From assembly GCA_947567585.1 (NCBI GenBank), contig CANONE010000137.1, positions 1 through 5,316 on the forward strand: 5,316 bases of DNA. Reading direction: 5' to 3'. Position numbers and translations under genes: made by a program. The stretch comes from an uncultured Clostridia bacterium. GTDB lineage: Bacteria; Bacillota; Clostridia; Oscillospirales; Acutalibacteraceae. Positions within the stretch are counted from its first letter, which is position 1, and every line of letters starts with the position of its first letter. The notes beneath the pieces are model-generated. The model was not told where the DNA came from and did no database searches. It saw only the letters and a list, made by a program, of their open reading frames with translations. This document shows positions 1 through 5,316 of the stretch, one piece after another.

Positions 1-1
1 C

Positions 2-817
2 TTGGACGTGGCCATTGTCACGCTGCTTCTTTATGGGATCATTAAGCTGGTGCGGGACACCCGGGCCGGACAGCTGGTGAAGGGCATTATTTTGCTGATC
101 GCCCTGTTTTTGATCTCCTCTTACGGGGATCTGATTATGCTCAACGGTATCCTCCGGTCCTTTTTGCAGTCCGGTATAGTCGTGGTTGTGATCCTGTTCC
201 AGCCGGAGATACGCAAGGCCCTGGAGCAGGTAAGCCGCAGCAAGGTGGGGCAGTCCCTGGCTACGGCGGTAGGCGTTCGGGATAAGGACATGGGCAGCGC
301 GGAAACCCGGCAGGCCATTGCCGGGGTGGTGGAGGCTACCGCTATCCTGCAGCAGCTGCGGATGGGAGCGCTGATCGTCTTTGAGCGCAGTACCCGGCTG
401 GGAGAGATAATTGAAACCGGCACACTGGTGGACGCGGGGCCTTCCGGGCAGCTGATTGCCAATATTTTCTTTAATAAAGCTCCGCTTCATGACGGCGGCA
501 TGATCATTCGGGAAGGCCGGATCTGCGCGGCGGGCTGCATCTTGCCGCTGACCAACAGCGATACCGTCAGCGCGGAGCTGGGTACCCGGCACCGGGCGGC
601 CATTGGTATGAGCGAGAATTCCGACGCGGCGGTGGTAGTGGTCTCGGAGGAAACAGGACAGATCTCCATGGCGCTGGGAGGAAAGCTTACTCGGAACTTT
701 AACCGCCTTACCCTGGCGGAGACTCTGGAGAAGCTTCTCATCGGCGAACCGCCCAAGGAGAGCGGCCACCAGCGCATTTTAGGGCGCTTGGGCATTGGAA
801 AAGCGAAGAAACGGTAA
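2..817 (+). CDS. cdaA: Diadenylate cyclase CdaA (DAC domain), 5'-truncated by window edge
   Basis: This is the membrane-bound diadenylate cyclase, which condenses two ATP into c-di-AMP, the messenger for potassium, osmotic and cell-wall homeostasis in Firmicutes. Numbering from the first visible codon, hydrophobic segments lie at about residues 3-17, 25-40 and 55-66, matching the three N-terminal membrane helices of the family. The DAC domain follows from about residue 80. It contains GALIVFER (122-129), LHDGG (162-166) and GTRHRAAIG (194-202), the last being the RHR nucleotide-binding motif. The usual DGA motif reads DGG here. The first visible codon is TTG, but the segment begins inside the first helix, and the family normally has about 20 more residues before it, so the true start should lie upstream of the window. 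The C-terminus ends in a basic tail (GKAKKR). The gene is followed after 18 nt by cdaR, as in the conserved operon. Family assignment is very secure. Confidence 0.96.
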   Translation: MDVAIVTLLLYGIIKLVRDTRAGQLVKGIILLIALFLISSYGDLIMLNGILRSFLQSGIVVVVILFQPEIRKALEQVSRSKVGQSLATAVGVRDKDMGSAETRQAIAGVVEATAILQQLRMGALIVFERSTRLGEIIETGTLVDAGPSGQLIANIFFNKAPLHDGGMIIREGRICAAGCILPLTNSDTVSAELGTRHRAAIGMSENSDAAVVVVSEETGQISMALGGKLTRNFNRLTLAETLEKLLIGEPPKESGHQRILGRLGIGKAKKR

Positions 818-818
818 G

Positions 819-826
819 AAGGGAGG
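819..826 (+). promoter_or_regulatory. Ribosome binding site for cdaR (supports TTG start)
   Basis: AAGGGAGG lies 9 nt before the TTG at 836 and just after the cdaA stop codon. There is no ATG in frame near the start, so this site decides in favour of the TTG start. Confidence 0.8.
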
Positions 827-835
827 CGGGTTTCC

Positions 836-2239
836 TTGAACGATAAAAAAGGCGGCGGAAATAAGGGCGCGCAACGGGGCGGAAAAAGGTTCCGCCTGGG
901 GCAGCTGGCTTACCACAACGGCTTTGTGCTGGCGGTCTCCTTTATTGCCGCGTTAATCGGCTGGTTCGTGGTGGCAAAGGACAGCGACAGAGGCAGCACG
1001 TTTATGATCAAAGACGTGCCCATTGTGGTCAGTCTTTCCGCAGAGGCGGAGGCCGGCGGCATCAGGGAATTCAATAAGTCCTACAGCACAGTGGACATTG
1101 AGGTGTCCGGCAGCAGCCTGATCACCTCAAAGCTTACGGCGGGGGATTTCCAGGCGTCCGTTCTGCTCAATCCCGCGTCTGCCAAGCTGACGGGCAATAC
1201 CATGCAGAAGATGACGGCGGCGGTCCGCTGTGAAAAGGTTTCCCCTTATACGGATTATGAGATTGTGTCGGTAAAGCCCGAGGAGATCAATATCGATTAC
1301 GACCGGTACAAGGAGATCTCCGTACCCATAGAGACCAATATCAGCTTTACGGCGGACGCCGGGTATTACGCGGGCTCTGCGGTGCTTTCCCAGGAAAAGC
1401 TGGGGATTTCCGGGCCGGAGTCCTCCGTCAATAAAATTACCCGGGCTGCCGTCGTATACAATATGAACGATCCCCTGCGGGCCAGCGAGGAGTTCAGCTG
1501 CCCGGTCACGCTGTTTGATCAAAATGACCAAGCCATTGCGGATACCAGCGGGCTGTACCTGTCTATGGACACCGAAGCCGTACAGGTAACGCTGCCGGTG
1601 ATGCCTAAGAAGACGGTGCCCCTACAGGTGACCACCGCCCATCAGCCCACCGGATTCTCCGAAAGCTCCCGAATCAGTATTGAGCCCAAGGAAATTGATA
1701 TCGCCGGCAGCCAGGAGGCCCTGGACGCGGTGTCGGAGATACGCCTGGACACGGTGATCGACTTTGCCGATCTTGATATCAACGCCCGGACGCCCAGCTT
1801 CCAGATGGAGATTCCTATTCCCACCGGTACCCGGAGCATCACCAACACCGGCAATAACAGCGTAGCTATGGCTACGGTTACCATCAACCTGAACGGCTAT
1901 GGTAAAAACACGGTGACTGTGCCGGAGAGCAATATCCAGCTGATCAATCCTCCCGGCGGCATGGACGTCCAATTGACCACCCGCACCCTGGACGTTAATT
2001 TGGCGGGCCCGGAGGCCCAGGTGAATAAGCTGACCGGCGACTCTGTAACCGTACAGGTGGATATGAGCAATGTGGCCGGGCGTACAGGCAGCGTGAATGT
2101 TCCGGCCACGGTAACGGTAACCGGCGCCTCCAGCGACGCCTGCTGGGTTCTGGGCGCCTATGATATGACGGTGACCATGTCCCAGCCCTCCGACGACAGC
2201 TCCAGCAGCAACGCCTTTGCGGCTTCGCCGGAGGAATAG
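836..2239 (+). CDS. cdaR: CdaR, YbbR-domain membrane protein, regulator of CdaA
   Basis: CdaR is the partner of the diadenylate cyclase. It is anchored by one membrane helix, with YbbR repeats outside the cell, and is known in Bacillus and Listeria to modulate CdaA activity. The 467-residue product has a basic Lys/Gly/Arg-rich cytoplasmic N-terminus (1-21), one hydrophobic helix at about 29-47, and then four repeats of roughly 90-100 residues. The repeats are marked by similar motifs: VSGSSLITSKL (90-100), ISGPESSVNKI (191-201), IAGSQEALDAV (289-299) and LAGPEAQVNKL (389-399). Each repeat ends in a segment like VTLPVMPKK or ATVTINLNG. The tail (451-467) is Ser/Asp-rich and probably disordered. 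The start is TTG at 836 with a good ribosome binding site. The gene is surely co-transcribed with cdaA. The glmM gene that often follows is absent; transcription probably ends at the hairpin at 2342-2377. Confidence 0.93.
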   Translation: MNDKKGGGNKGAQRGGKRFRLGQLAYHNGFVLAVSFIAALIGWFVVAKDSDRGSTFMIKDVPIVVSLSAEAEAGGIREFNKSYSTVDIEVSGSSLITSKLTAGDFQASVLLNPASAKLTGNTMQKMTAAVRCEKVSPYTDYEIVSVKPEEINIDYDRYKEISVPIETNISFTADAGYYAGSAVLSQEKLGISGPESSVNKITRAAVVYNMNDPLRASEEFSCPVTLFDQNDQAIADTSGLYLSMDTEAVQVTLPVMPKKTVPLQVTTAHQPTGFSESSRISIEPKEIDIAGSQEALDAVSEIRLDTVIDFADLDINARTPSFQMEIPIPTGTRSITNTGNNSVAMATVTINLNGYGKNTVTVPESNIQLINPPGGMDVQLTTRTLDVNLAGPEAQVNKLTGDSVTVQVDMSNVAGRTGSVNVPATVTVTGASSDACWVLGAYDMTVTMSQPSDDSSSSNAFAASPEE

Positions 2240-2273
2240 CCCAGCGCCATGGGAGTTGGCCGCATTGGCTTTA

Positions 2274-2298
2274 ACAGTCCTTTTGGCGGAAGGACTGT
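2274..2298. repeat. Perfect 9-bp inverted repeat downstream of cdaR
   Basis: ACAGTCCTT (2274-2282) pairs perfectly with AAGGACTGT (2290-2298) around a 7-nt loop. It is not followed by a T run on either strand, so it is not a classical intrinsic terminator. It may stabilise the 3' end of the cdaAR transcript or be an RNA-processing or protein-binding site; its role is unknown. Confidence 0.6.
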
Positions 2299-2341
2299 GG
2301 GAAGAACTGTCGCTTTTCAGGAAAGCTTACCCGTATATGAC

Positions 2342-2377
2342 AAAAGGCCGGGGCTTCGTCAGGAGCCCTGGCCTTTT
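2342..2377. terminator. Bidirectional intrinsic terminator between cdaR and the XRE gene
   Basis: The arms 2342-2355 and 2364-2377 form a 14-bp stem with one G-U pair and an 8-nt loop. The left arm begins AAAA and the right arm ends TTTT, so the stem plus T-tract works in both directions. It sits between two convergent genes, about 100 nt after the cdaR stop and 6 nt after the end of the minus-strand regulator gene. It should therefore end both transcripts. Confidence 0.88.
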
Positions 2378-2383
2378 CTATGC

Positions 2384-2935
2384 TTATCCTATGCCGGACC
2401 GGTTGGCCCATTGTGTCAGGATCTCTACCCAATGGGGATATTGAAGGCTGGCCTTTATATCCTCCAGGGCGATGTACGCGCCGCCCATGATTGCCTGAGC
2501 GGCGGCCTCCACCACCATGGCCTCCCTGGTATAGGGGTCGGCCATGTGGCTTTCGAAGTCCATGTTCATTTTCAGGTCTATGCCGCCTACGGCGCCTATA
2601 TAGAAGAAATTGTCCTTCCCGAGAAGCTCCCCCATGCGCTCTATGCACTCTACGCCCTCCCGAATTTGGGCCACGGTCACGGTGCGGGTAAACTCTTCCG
2701 GTTGCTTCTTTTCCATTTTTCTCTCACCTCCCATGAGAATATTGTCAATCGTCGTCTCCAGCACCTGCGCAAGCCTGGGAAGCAGGCTCACGTCGGGCAG
2801 GGTTTCCCCCCGCTCCCACTTGCTGACAGCCTGGAAAGAGATGTGCAGGCGTTCTCCCAACTGGTTCTGTGTAAGTTGTTGGCGTTTACGGAGCCGGTGA
2901 ATGTGGGCGCCGACTTTGATGGGATCTGGTTCCAT
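2384..2935 (-). CDS. XRE-family helix-turn-helix transcriptional regulator with uncharacterised C-terminal domain
   Basis: This 183-residue protein is a probable DNA-binding regulator. Residues about 7-68 form an XRE (Cro/C1-type) domain: RLRKRQQLTQNQLGERL, then ISFQAVSKWERG (32-43) as turn and recognition helix, then LPDVSLLPRLAQVLETTIDNIL. A linker rich in Glu and Lys (70-82) leads to a soluble C-terminal region (83-183) with no membrane segments. That region contains FFYIGAVGGIDLKMNMDF and a helical part, AMVVEAAAQAIMGGAYIALEDI. I do not recognise it as a named ligand-binding domain. The start at 2935 was chosen because AGGAGG lies 6 nt upstream; the frame is open to 3010, but that stretch overlaps the promoter. 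The gene converges on cdaR and has its own promoter, so it is an independent unit. Its target is unknown; autoregulation is common in this family. Confidence 0.88.
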   Translation of the reverse strand: MEPDPIKVGAHIHRLRKRQQLTQNQLGERLHISFQAVSKWERGETLPDVSLLPRLAQVLETTIDNILMGGERKMEKKQPEEFTRTVTVAQIREGVECIERMGELLGKDNFFYIGAVGGIDLKMNMDFESHMADPYTREAMVVEAAAQAIMGGAYIALEDIKASLQYPHWVEILTQWANRSGIG

Positions 2936-2941
2936 GCTTGG

Positions 2942-2947
2942 CCTCCT
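2942..2947 (-). promoter_or_regulatory. Ribosome binding site of the XRE regulator
   Basis: On the minus strand AGGAGG lies 6 nt before the ATG at 2935. An in-frame ATG at 2974 has no such site and falls at the predicted transcription start, so this site decides the start codon. Confidence 0.85.
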
Positions 2948-2963
2948 CTTTGCTTTTTGCTTA

Positions 2964-3008
2964 GCGCTTTGCATGTTTCGATTATAAGCCGGAAAGGGGG
3001 AAAAGCGC
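2964..3008. promoter_or_regulatory. Possible operator: inverted GCGCTTT half-sites flanking the -10 box
   Basis: GCGCTTT at 2964-2970 and its inverse AAAGCGC at 3002-3008 bracket the -10 element, one copy overlapping the -35 region. The placement would suit autorepression by the XRE protein, but two 7-bp matches 31 nt apart are weak evidence. Confidence 0.25.
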
Positions 3009-3010
3009 AA
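2981..3010 (-). promoter_or_regulatory. Sigma-A-type promoter of the XRE regulator
   Basis: On the minus strand TTGCGC (3005-3010) and a perfect TATAAT (2981-2986) are separated by 18 nt. Transcription would start near 2974-2975, giving a short leader of about 40 nt that contains the AGGAGG site. Confidence 0.8.
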
Positions 3011-3196
3011 TAACCTGTGGGTTTAACTTAATGGTAGAATATTCAATGGCAGGTTGAGGCGGTGAGAATGCGCGGCTATCCTATGTGGAGGCTCCGATGA
3101 TGCCGGGACTTTCCTCGCCCGACTAAATCCAACTCACAAAAGCCCTTTGACCGAAAACGCCCGGCAAGCAATTCGTCGTGTGTTTTGTTGACGTTC

Positions 3197-3210
3197 GCGA
3201 GCGCGCTCGC
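3197..3210. repeat. Perfect 14-bp GC-rich palindrome
   Basis: GCGAGCGCGCTCGC reads the same on both strands. It could form a short cruciform or be a binding site for a dimeric protein. It is not followed by a T-tract, so it is not a terminator. Confidence 0.6.
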
Positions 3211-3265
3211 CCTGTGCTTCTGTGCGCTGGCTCTCCATGCTCGGGCAAATCTGAGAAACGCATTT

Positions 3266-3307
3266 TCAGCACAGCCCGCCAAATGGCGAATATTCATTTT
3301 GTGCTGA
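3266..3307. repeat. Nested inverted repeat (stem-loop)
   Basis: The outer arms TCAGCACA (3266-3273) and TGTGCTGA (3300-3307) pair perfectly over 8 bp. Inside, CGCC (3277-3280) and GGCG (3285-3288) pair around AAAT. An A/T-rich stretch follows, but there is no clean T run. It may be a structured part of an intergenic element. Confidence 0.5.
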
Positions 3308-3339
3308 TTTATGACGATTTTTAACACAGAAATATAGAC

Positions 3340-3368
3340 TTGATTTTCAGCCTGTGCTTATTTATAAT
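3340..3368 (+). promoter_or_regulatory. Strong sigma-A-type promoter upstream of the GH5 gene
   Basis: TTGATT (3340-3345) and a perfect TATAAT (3363-3368) are separated by exactly 17 nt in an A/T-rich stretch. Transcription should start near 3375-3377, about 230 nt before the GH5 start codon, so the mRNA would have a long leader. Confidence 0.8.
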
Positions 3369-3520
3369 AATATATAAGTAAGTTTAAGCTGGTGGCTGGC
3401 GGCATAAAATGGACGGATTTCCGCGTGCAGCGAAAAGCTATGTGCGGCAGCTGCTTTTGGATACCCGAAACAGTAACCGCCGCATCCTATTCATCGCACT
3501 CAAGGCTTCGGGCCGTGGGG

Positions 3521-3545
3521 GCATGGACGCCTGCGGCGCCAATGC
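3521..3545 (+). repeat. Imperfect hairpin in the GH5 leader
   Basis: GCATGGACGCC (3521-3531) and GGCGCCAATGC (3535-3545) pair at 9 of 11 positions around a TGC loop. No T-tract follows, so it is not a terminator. It may be part of leader RNA folding. Confidence 0.4.
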
Positions 3546-3596
3546 GCAAAATTCATCTTACCTGACCGCTTTTGGACGAGGTGGCCGTGGAGAACC

Positions 3597-3602
3597 AGGA
3601 GG
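3597..3602 (+). promoter_or_regulatory. Ribosome binding site of the GH5 gene
   Basis: A perfect AGGAGG lies 6 nt before the ATG at 3609 and fixes that start. Confidence 0.88.
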
Positions 3603-3608
3603 ACAAAA

Positions 3609-5189
3609 ATGAACACCCAAGAAAAGCTTTCCCAAGCCCGTGTCAGCGGATTCTTGCAGGCCAAAGGCCGTGAAATCGTTAATGGAAAAGGCGAGCCCAT
3701 CCTCCTGTCCGGATGGGGGCTGGGCAACTGGCTGCTCTGCGAGGGGTATATGTGGAAGGCCGGCCCCAGGGGCGACCGGCCGCGGAAGCTGGAGCAGGTG
3801 GTGCGGGAGCTGGCGGGCAGTCAGTATGCGGAGACCTTCTGGCCTCGCTTTCGGGAAAACTACATCCGCCGGAAGGACATACTGCGCATGGCGGAGCTGG
3901 GCTATAACTCCGTGCGGGCGCCCATCGGATGGCGGGTGCTTATGGAGGACGAGCCGGGCATCCGATGGAAGGAGGAGGGCTTCCGGCTGCTGGACCGGCT
4001 GCTGGACTGGTGCCAGGAGGCGGGAATATACGTCTTTCTGGACCTGCACGGGGCCCCCGGCGGCCAAACCGGGGCCAATATCGACGACTGCGTAGACGAC
4101 TTCCCCCGGCTGTTCACTGACAGGGACAGCTGGGACAAGGCTGTGGCCCTGTGGGGGGAACTGGCCCGGCGCTATAATGATCGTTGGATTGTGGGGGGCT
4201 ACGACCTCTTAAATGAACCCCTGCGTCCGGACGACGGCCGCAAACCCTGCCAGTACCTTCTGCCAAGGCTGCGGGACTTCTACATAGAGGCCATTGCCGA
4301 GATACGCAGGCACGACCAAAAGCATATGCTGTCTATCGAAGGGGGCAGCTGGGCCACGGACCCGTCGGTGTTCTGTATGGATTACGACAGCAATATGGTC
4401 ATCCACTTCCACCGCTACGCCGTTATGCCGGATATTGGCGCGTACCGGGAGTTTTTGGAGCTCTCCGCCCGCTGGGACAAGCCCCTCTGGCTTGGTGAGA
4501 GCGGCGAGAACACCCCGGAGTGGTTCGCGGCCCTGTACCCTCTGGGGGCGAAGCTGGGGGTGGGCTATAATGTCTGGCCCTGGAAGAAGATGGAATGCGA
4601 GAACTCCCCATACTCGGTGAATATGCCAAAGGGCTGGGAAAAGTTCACAGCCTACACCAGCGGCGGAGAGCGCCCCTCCTATGAGGAGGCCCAGTCCATG
4701 TTGGAGGAGTACCTTGAGAATATGCTCATAGAGAACTGTCAGGAGCGGCCTAAGGTCAGCGCCAGCGTTCGAAGGGCGCCAGGCTGCGCCCTTCGGGCCA
4801 CGGATTTCGACCAGGAGGGCTGCCTTGGGTTCTGCCGGACCGACGGGGTCAGCGGCTACCGCAGAGGCTCGGGCATGAGGATTCTCGAGCCGGAGGCCAT
4901 GCCCGAAAAGCGCTTTGGCTTTGACTGCCGCTGGGACGCCTTTAAACTGAGCCTGTCCCCCGGAGAGTACGCCGAGTACACCTTCTTCGCCGCAAAGGAG
5001 GGAAGCAGCGTCTCCGTGGAGTTCGGCGTGGGCTCCGTTGGAAATGTGGAGGTGTTCCAAGACGGCAGAAGCCTGGGCATAGTGTCCCCGGGGGATGCTC
5101 CGCTGTCCCTGCTGCCCGCCGCAGAGACGGTGATACGCGTGGCCGGAAGGTGCGGAGAGAGCCAGCTTGAGAGAATAATTTTTGAATAG
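3609..5189 (+). CDS. Glycoside hydrolase family 5-like enzyme (cellulase/exo-glucanase superfamily), cytoplasmic
   Basis: The 526-residue protein is a predicted retaining beta-glycosidase of the GH5 (clan GH-A) type. The N-terminal part reads as a (beta/alpha)8 barrel, residues about 20-375. Supporting motifs are GWGLGNWLL (35-43), YNSVRAPIGWR (99-109), VFLDLHGAPGGQ (142-153, with H147), YDLLNEP (198-204, acid/base E203), HFHRY (266-270), WLGESGEN (294-301, probable nucleophile E297) and YNVWPWKK (320-327). The DLHGAPG segment resembles exo-beta-1,3-glucanase-like GH5 enzymes, but the substrate cannot be fixed from sequence. Residues about 380-526 form an extra region with beta-rich pattern ending in VIRVAGRCGESQLERIIFE, perhaps a carbohydrate-binding-like beta-sandwich. 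There is no signal peptide or membrane helix, so it probably acts inside the cell on imported oligosaccharides or glycosides. No transporter or sugar regulator lies in the window. The start is set by AGGAGG 6 nt upstream, and the gene has its own promoter. Confidence 0.88.
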   Translation: MNTQEKLSQARVSGFLQAKGREIVNGKGEPILLSGWGLGNWLLCEGYMWKAGPRGDRPRKLEQVVRELAGSQYAETFWPRFRENYIRRKDILRMAELGYNSVRAPIGWRVLMEDEPGIRWKEEGFRLLDRLLDWCQEAGIYVFLDLHGAPGGQTGANIDDCVDDFPRLFTDRDSWDKAVALWGELARRYNDRWIVGGYDLLNEPLRPDDGRKPCQYLLPRLRDFYIEAIAEIRRHDQKHMLSIEGGSWATDPSVFCMDYDSNMVIHFHRYAVMPDIGAYREFLELSARWDKPLWLGESGENTPEWFAALYPLGAKLGVGYNVWPWKKMECENSPYSVNMPKGWEKFTAYTSGGERPSYEEAQSMLEEYLENMLIENCQERPKVSASVRRAPGCALRATDFDQEGCLGFCRTDGVSGYRRGSGMRILEPEAMPEKRFGFDCRWDAFKLSLSPGEYAEYTFFAAKEGSSVSVEFGVGSVGNVEVFQDGRSLGIVSPGDAPLSLLPAAETVIRVAGRCGESQLERIIFE

Positions 5190-5200
5190 ACAGGCCGGAC

Positions 5201-5223
5201 GTGGATCACTTATTGAAATCCAC
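5201..5223. repeat. Weak inverted repeat after the GH5 gene
   Basis: GTGGAT (5201-5206) and ATCCAC (5218-5223) could pair around an 11-nt loop. An A run rather than a T run follows on the plus strand, so it is unlikely to be a terminator for the GH5 gene. Confidence 0.3.
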
Positions 5224-5232
5224 AAGGAAAAA

Positions 5233-5271
5233 ATGCGTGAAGGCTACAAAGACAGCTTAGGGCCTGTTTGA
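5233..5271 (+). pseudogene. Possible gene start interrupted by an insertion (12 codons)
   Basis: An ATG at 5233 follows AAGGAAAAA, a plausible ribosome binding site, 43 nt after the GH5 stop. The frame reads MREGYKDSL up to TTA (5257-5259) and then hits a stop at 5269-5271, inside what looks like the end of a mobile element. It may be the truncated first codons of a gene that once followed the GH5 gene. Twelve codons are too few to name a product, and it could equally be chance. Confidence 0.25.
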
Positions 5272-5316
5272 AAATAGCGGTATAGTAAACGCACTTGAAA
5301 AGCAGTATATCTCTTT
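5260..5316. mobile_element. Possible left end of an insertion sequence, running off the window
   Basis: GGGCCTGTTTGAAAAT begins directly after a TTA trinucleotide. Ends starting with a GGGCCTGTTTG/GAAAA-like motif next to a TNA target triplet are the pattern of IS5-type elements, and the base composition becomes more A/T-rich than the preceding gene. The transposase gene and the other end are outside the window, so this rests on resemblance only. Confidence 0.3.

Larger units (their letters stand above)
3011..3339. other. Gene-free region with palindromes; possible interspersed element
   Basis: No convincing gene is seen here. A minus-strand frame is open over 3076-3327 (83 codons, start GTG or an internal ATG), but neither start has a ribosome binding site. 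Its product is Arg/His/Ala-rich with no recognisable domain. The segment holds a 14-bp perfect palindrome and a nested hairpin, listed separately. The large size and dense secondary structure suggest a repeated or structured intergenic element rather than ordinary spacer. This is inference, since only one copy is in the window. Confidence 0.4.
3376..3608 (+). other. Long leader of the GH5 transcript, possibly structured; contains a 67-codon open frame
   Basis: About 230 nt lie between the predicted transcription start and the GH5 gene. Possible structures are AAAAGC/GCTTTT (3433-3438 with 3453-3458), a GGC-TTCGG-GCC hairpin near 3504-3514, and an imperfect hairpin at 3521-3545 with a TGC loop. 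I recognise no known riboswitch, T-box or other RNA family and see no terminator-antiterminator pair. A frame of 67 codons runs from ATG 3409 to TGA 3610-3612. It overlaps the GH5 ATG as ATGA, but its own start has no clear ribosome binding site and the product has no recognisable domain. It could be an upstream coupled reading frame or chance. Confidence 0.4.

Noticed and set aside
2936..3010. N-terminal extension of the XRE protein to 208 residues
   Set aside because: The extension covers the -35 and -10 boxes of its own promoter, while AGGAGG sits 6 nt before the ATG at 2935.
2249..3013. 254-codon plus-strand frame across the terminator and opposite the XRE gene
   Set aside because: It runs through the intrinsic terminator and antisense to a gene with a clear HTH domain, promoter and ribosome binding site, and its own product has no recognisable domain.
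3188..3216. TTGACG as a -35 box of a promoter within the gene-free region
   Set aside because: No acceptable -10 element lies 16-18 nt downstream; the position is occupied by GC-rich sequence.
3076..3327. Minus-strand frame of 83 codons as a small protein gene
   Set aside because: Neither its GTG start nor the internal ATG has a ribosome binding site, the product is Arg/His/Ala-rich without a domain, and it crosses a palindrome and a hairpin.
3376..3608. Known riboswitch or T-box in the GH5 leader
   Set aside because: No T-box signature, no recognisable riboswitch core and no terminator with T-tract could be found.
4209..5225. 338-codon minus-strand frame opposite the GH5 gene
   Set aside because: It is a shadow of the GC-rich GH5 gene, whose frame has family motifs, catalytic residues and a ribosome binding site; the antisense product shows no domain.
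1..5316. CRISPR array, tRNA or rRNA genes
   Set aside because: No regularly spaced direct repeats and no tRNA or rRNA signatures were seen on either strand.

Overview
The window looks like a chromosomal segment from a moderately GC-rich Firmicute of class Clostridia, probably a gut Oscillospiraceae/Ruminococcaceae-type organism. This rests on the cdaA-cdaR gene pair typical of Firmicutes, strong AGGAGG-type ribosome binding sites, canonical sigma-A promoters and the general protein style. Genus or species cannot be read from the sequence.

Layout from left to right. (1) Positions 2-2239 (+) carry the c-di-AMP synthesis pair. A 5'-truncated diadenylate cyclase gene (cdaA) is followed after 18 nt by cdaR, which encodes a one-pass membrane protein with four YbbR-type repeats. 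CdaA makes c-di-AMP at the membrane and CdaR is its known partner and regulator. The third gene of the common operon, glmM, is not downstream. (2) Positions 2240-2383 hold two hairpins. The second (2342-2377) is a symmetrical A/T-flanked stem that can terminate transcription from both sides. (3) Positions 2384-2935 (-) encode a convergent XRE-type transcriptional regulator with an unassigned C-terminal domain. Its ribosome binding site and promoter are clear and fix its start. (4) Positions 3011-3608 contain no convincing gene. The left part has a 14-bp perfect palindrome and a nested hairpin. The right part has a near-consensus promoter at 3340-3368 (+) followed by a leader of about 230 nt. 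(5) Positions 3609-5189 (+) encode a 526-residue glycoside hydrolase family 5-like enzyme without a signal peptide, with both catalytic glutamates and a C-terminal accessory region. (6) Positions 5190-5316 hold a ribosome binding site and the start of a small reading frame, which appears interrupted at a TTA trinucleotide by a sequence resembling an insertion sequence end.

The genes form separate units: c-di-AMP signalling on the left, a stand-alone regulator in the middle, and a carbohydrate enzyme with its own promoter on the right. I see no convincing undescribed multi-gene system. The parts most worth checking are the gene-free 3011-3608 segment, which may be an interspersed element or a structured leader, and the possible insertion junction near 5260.
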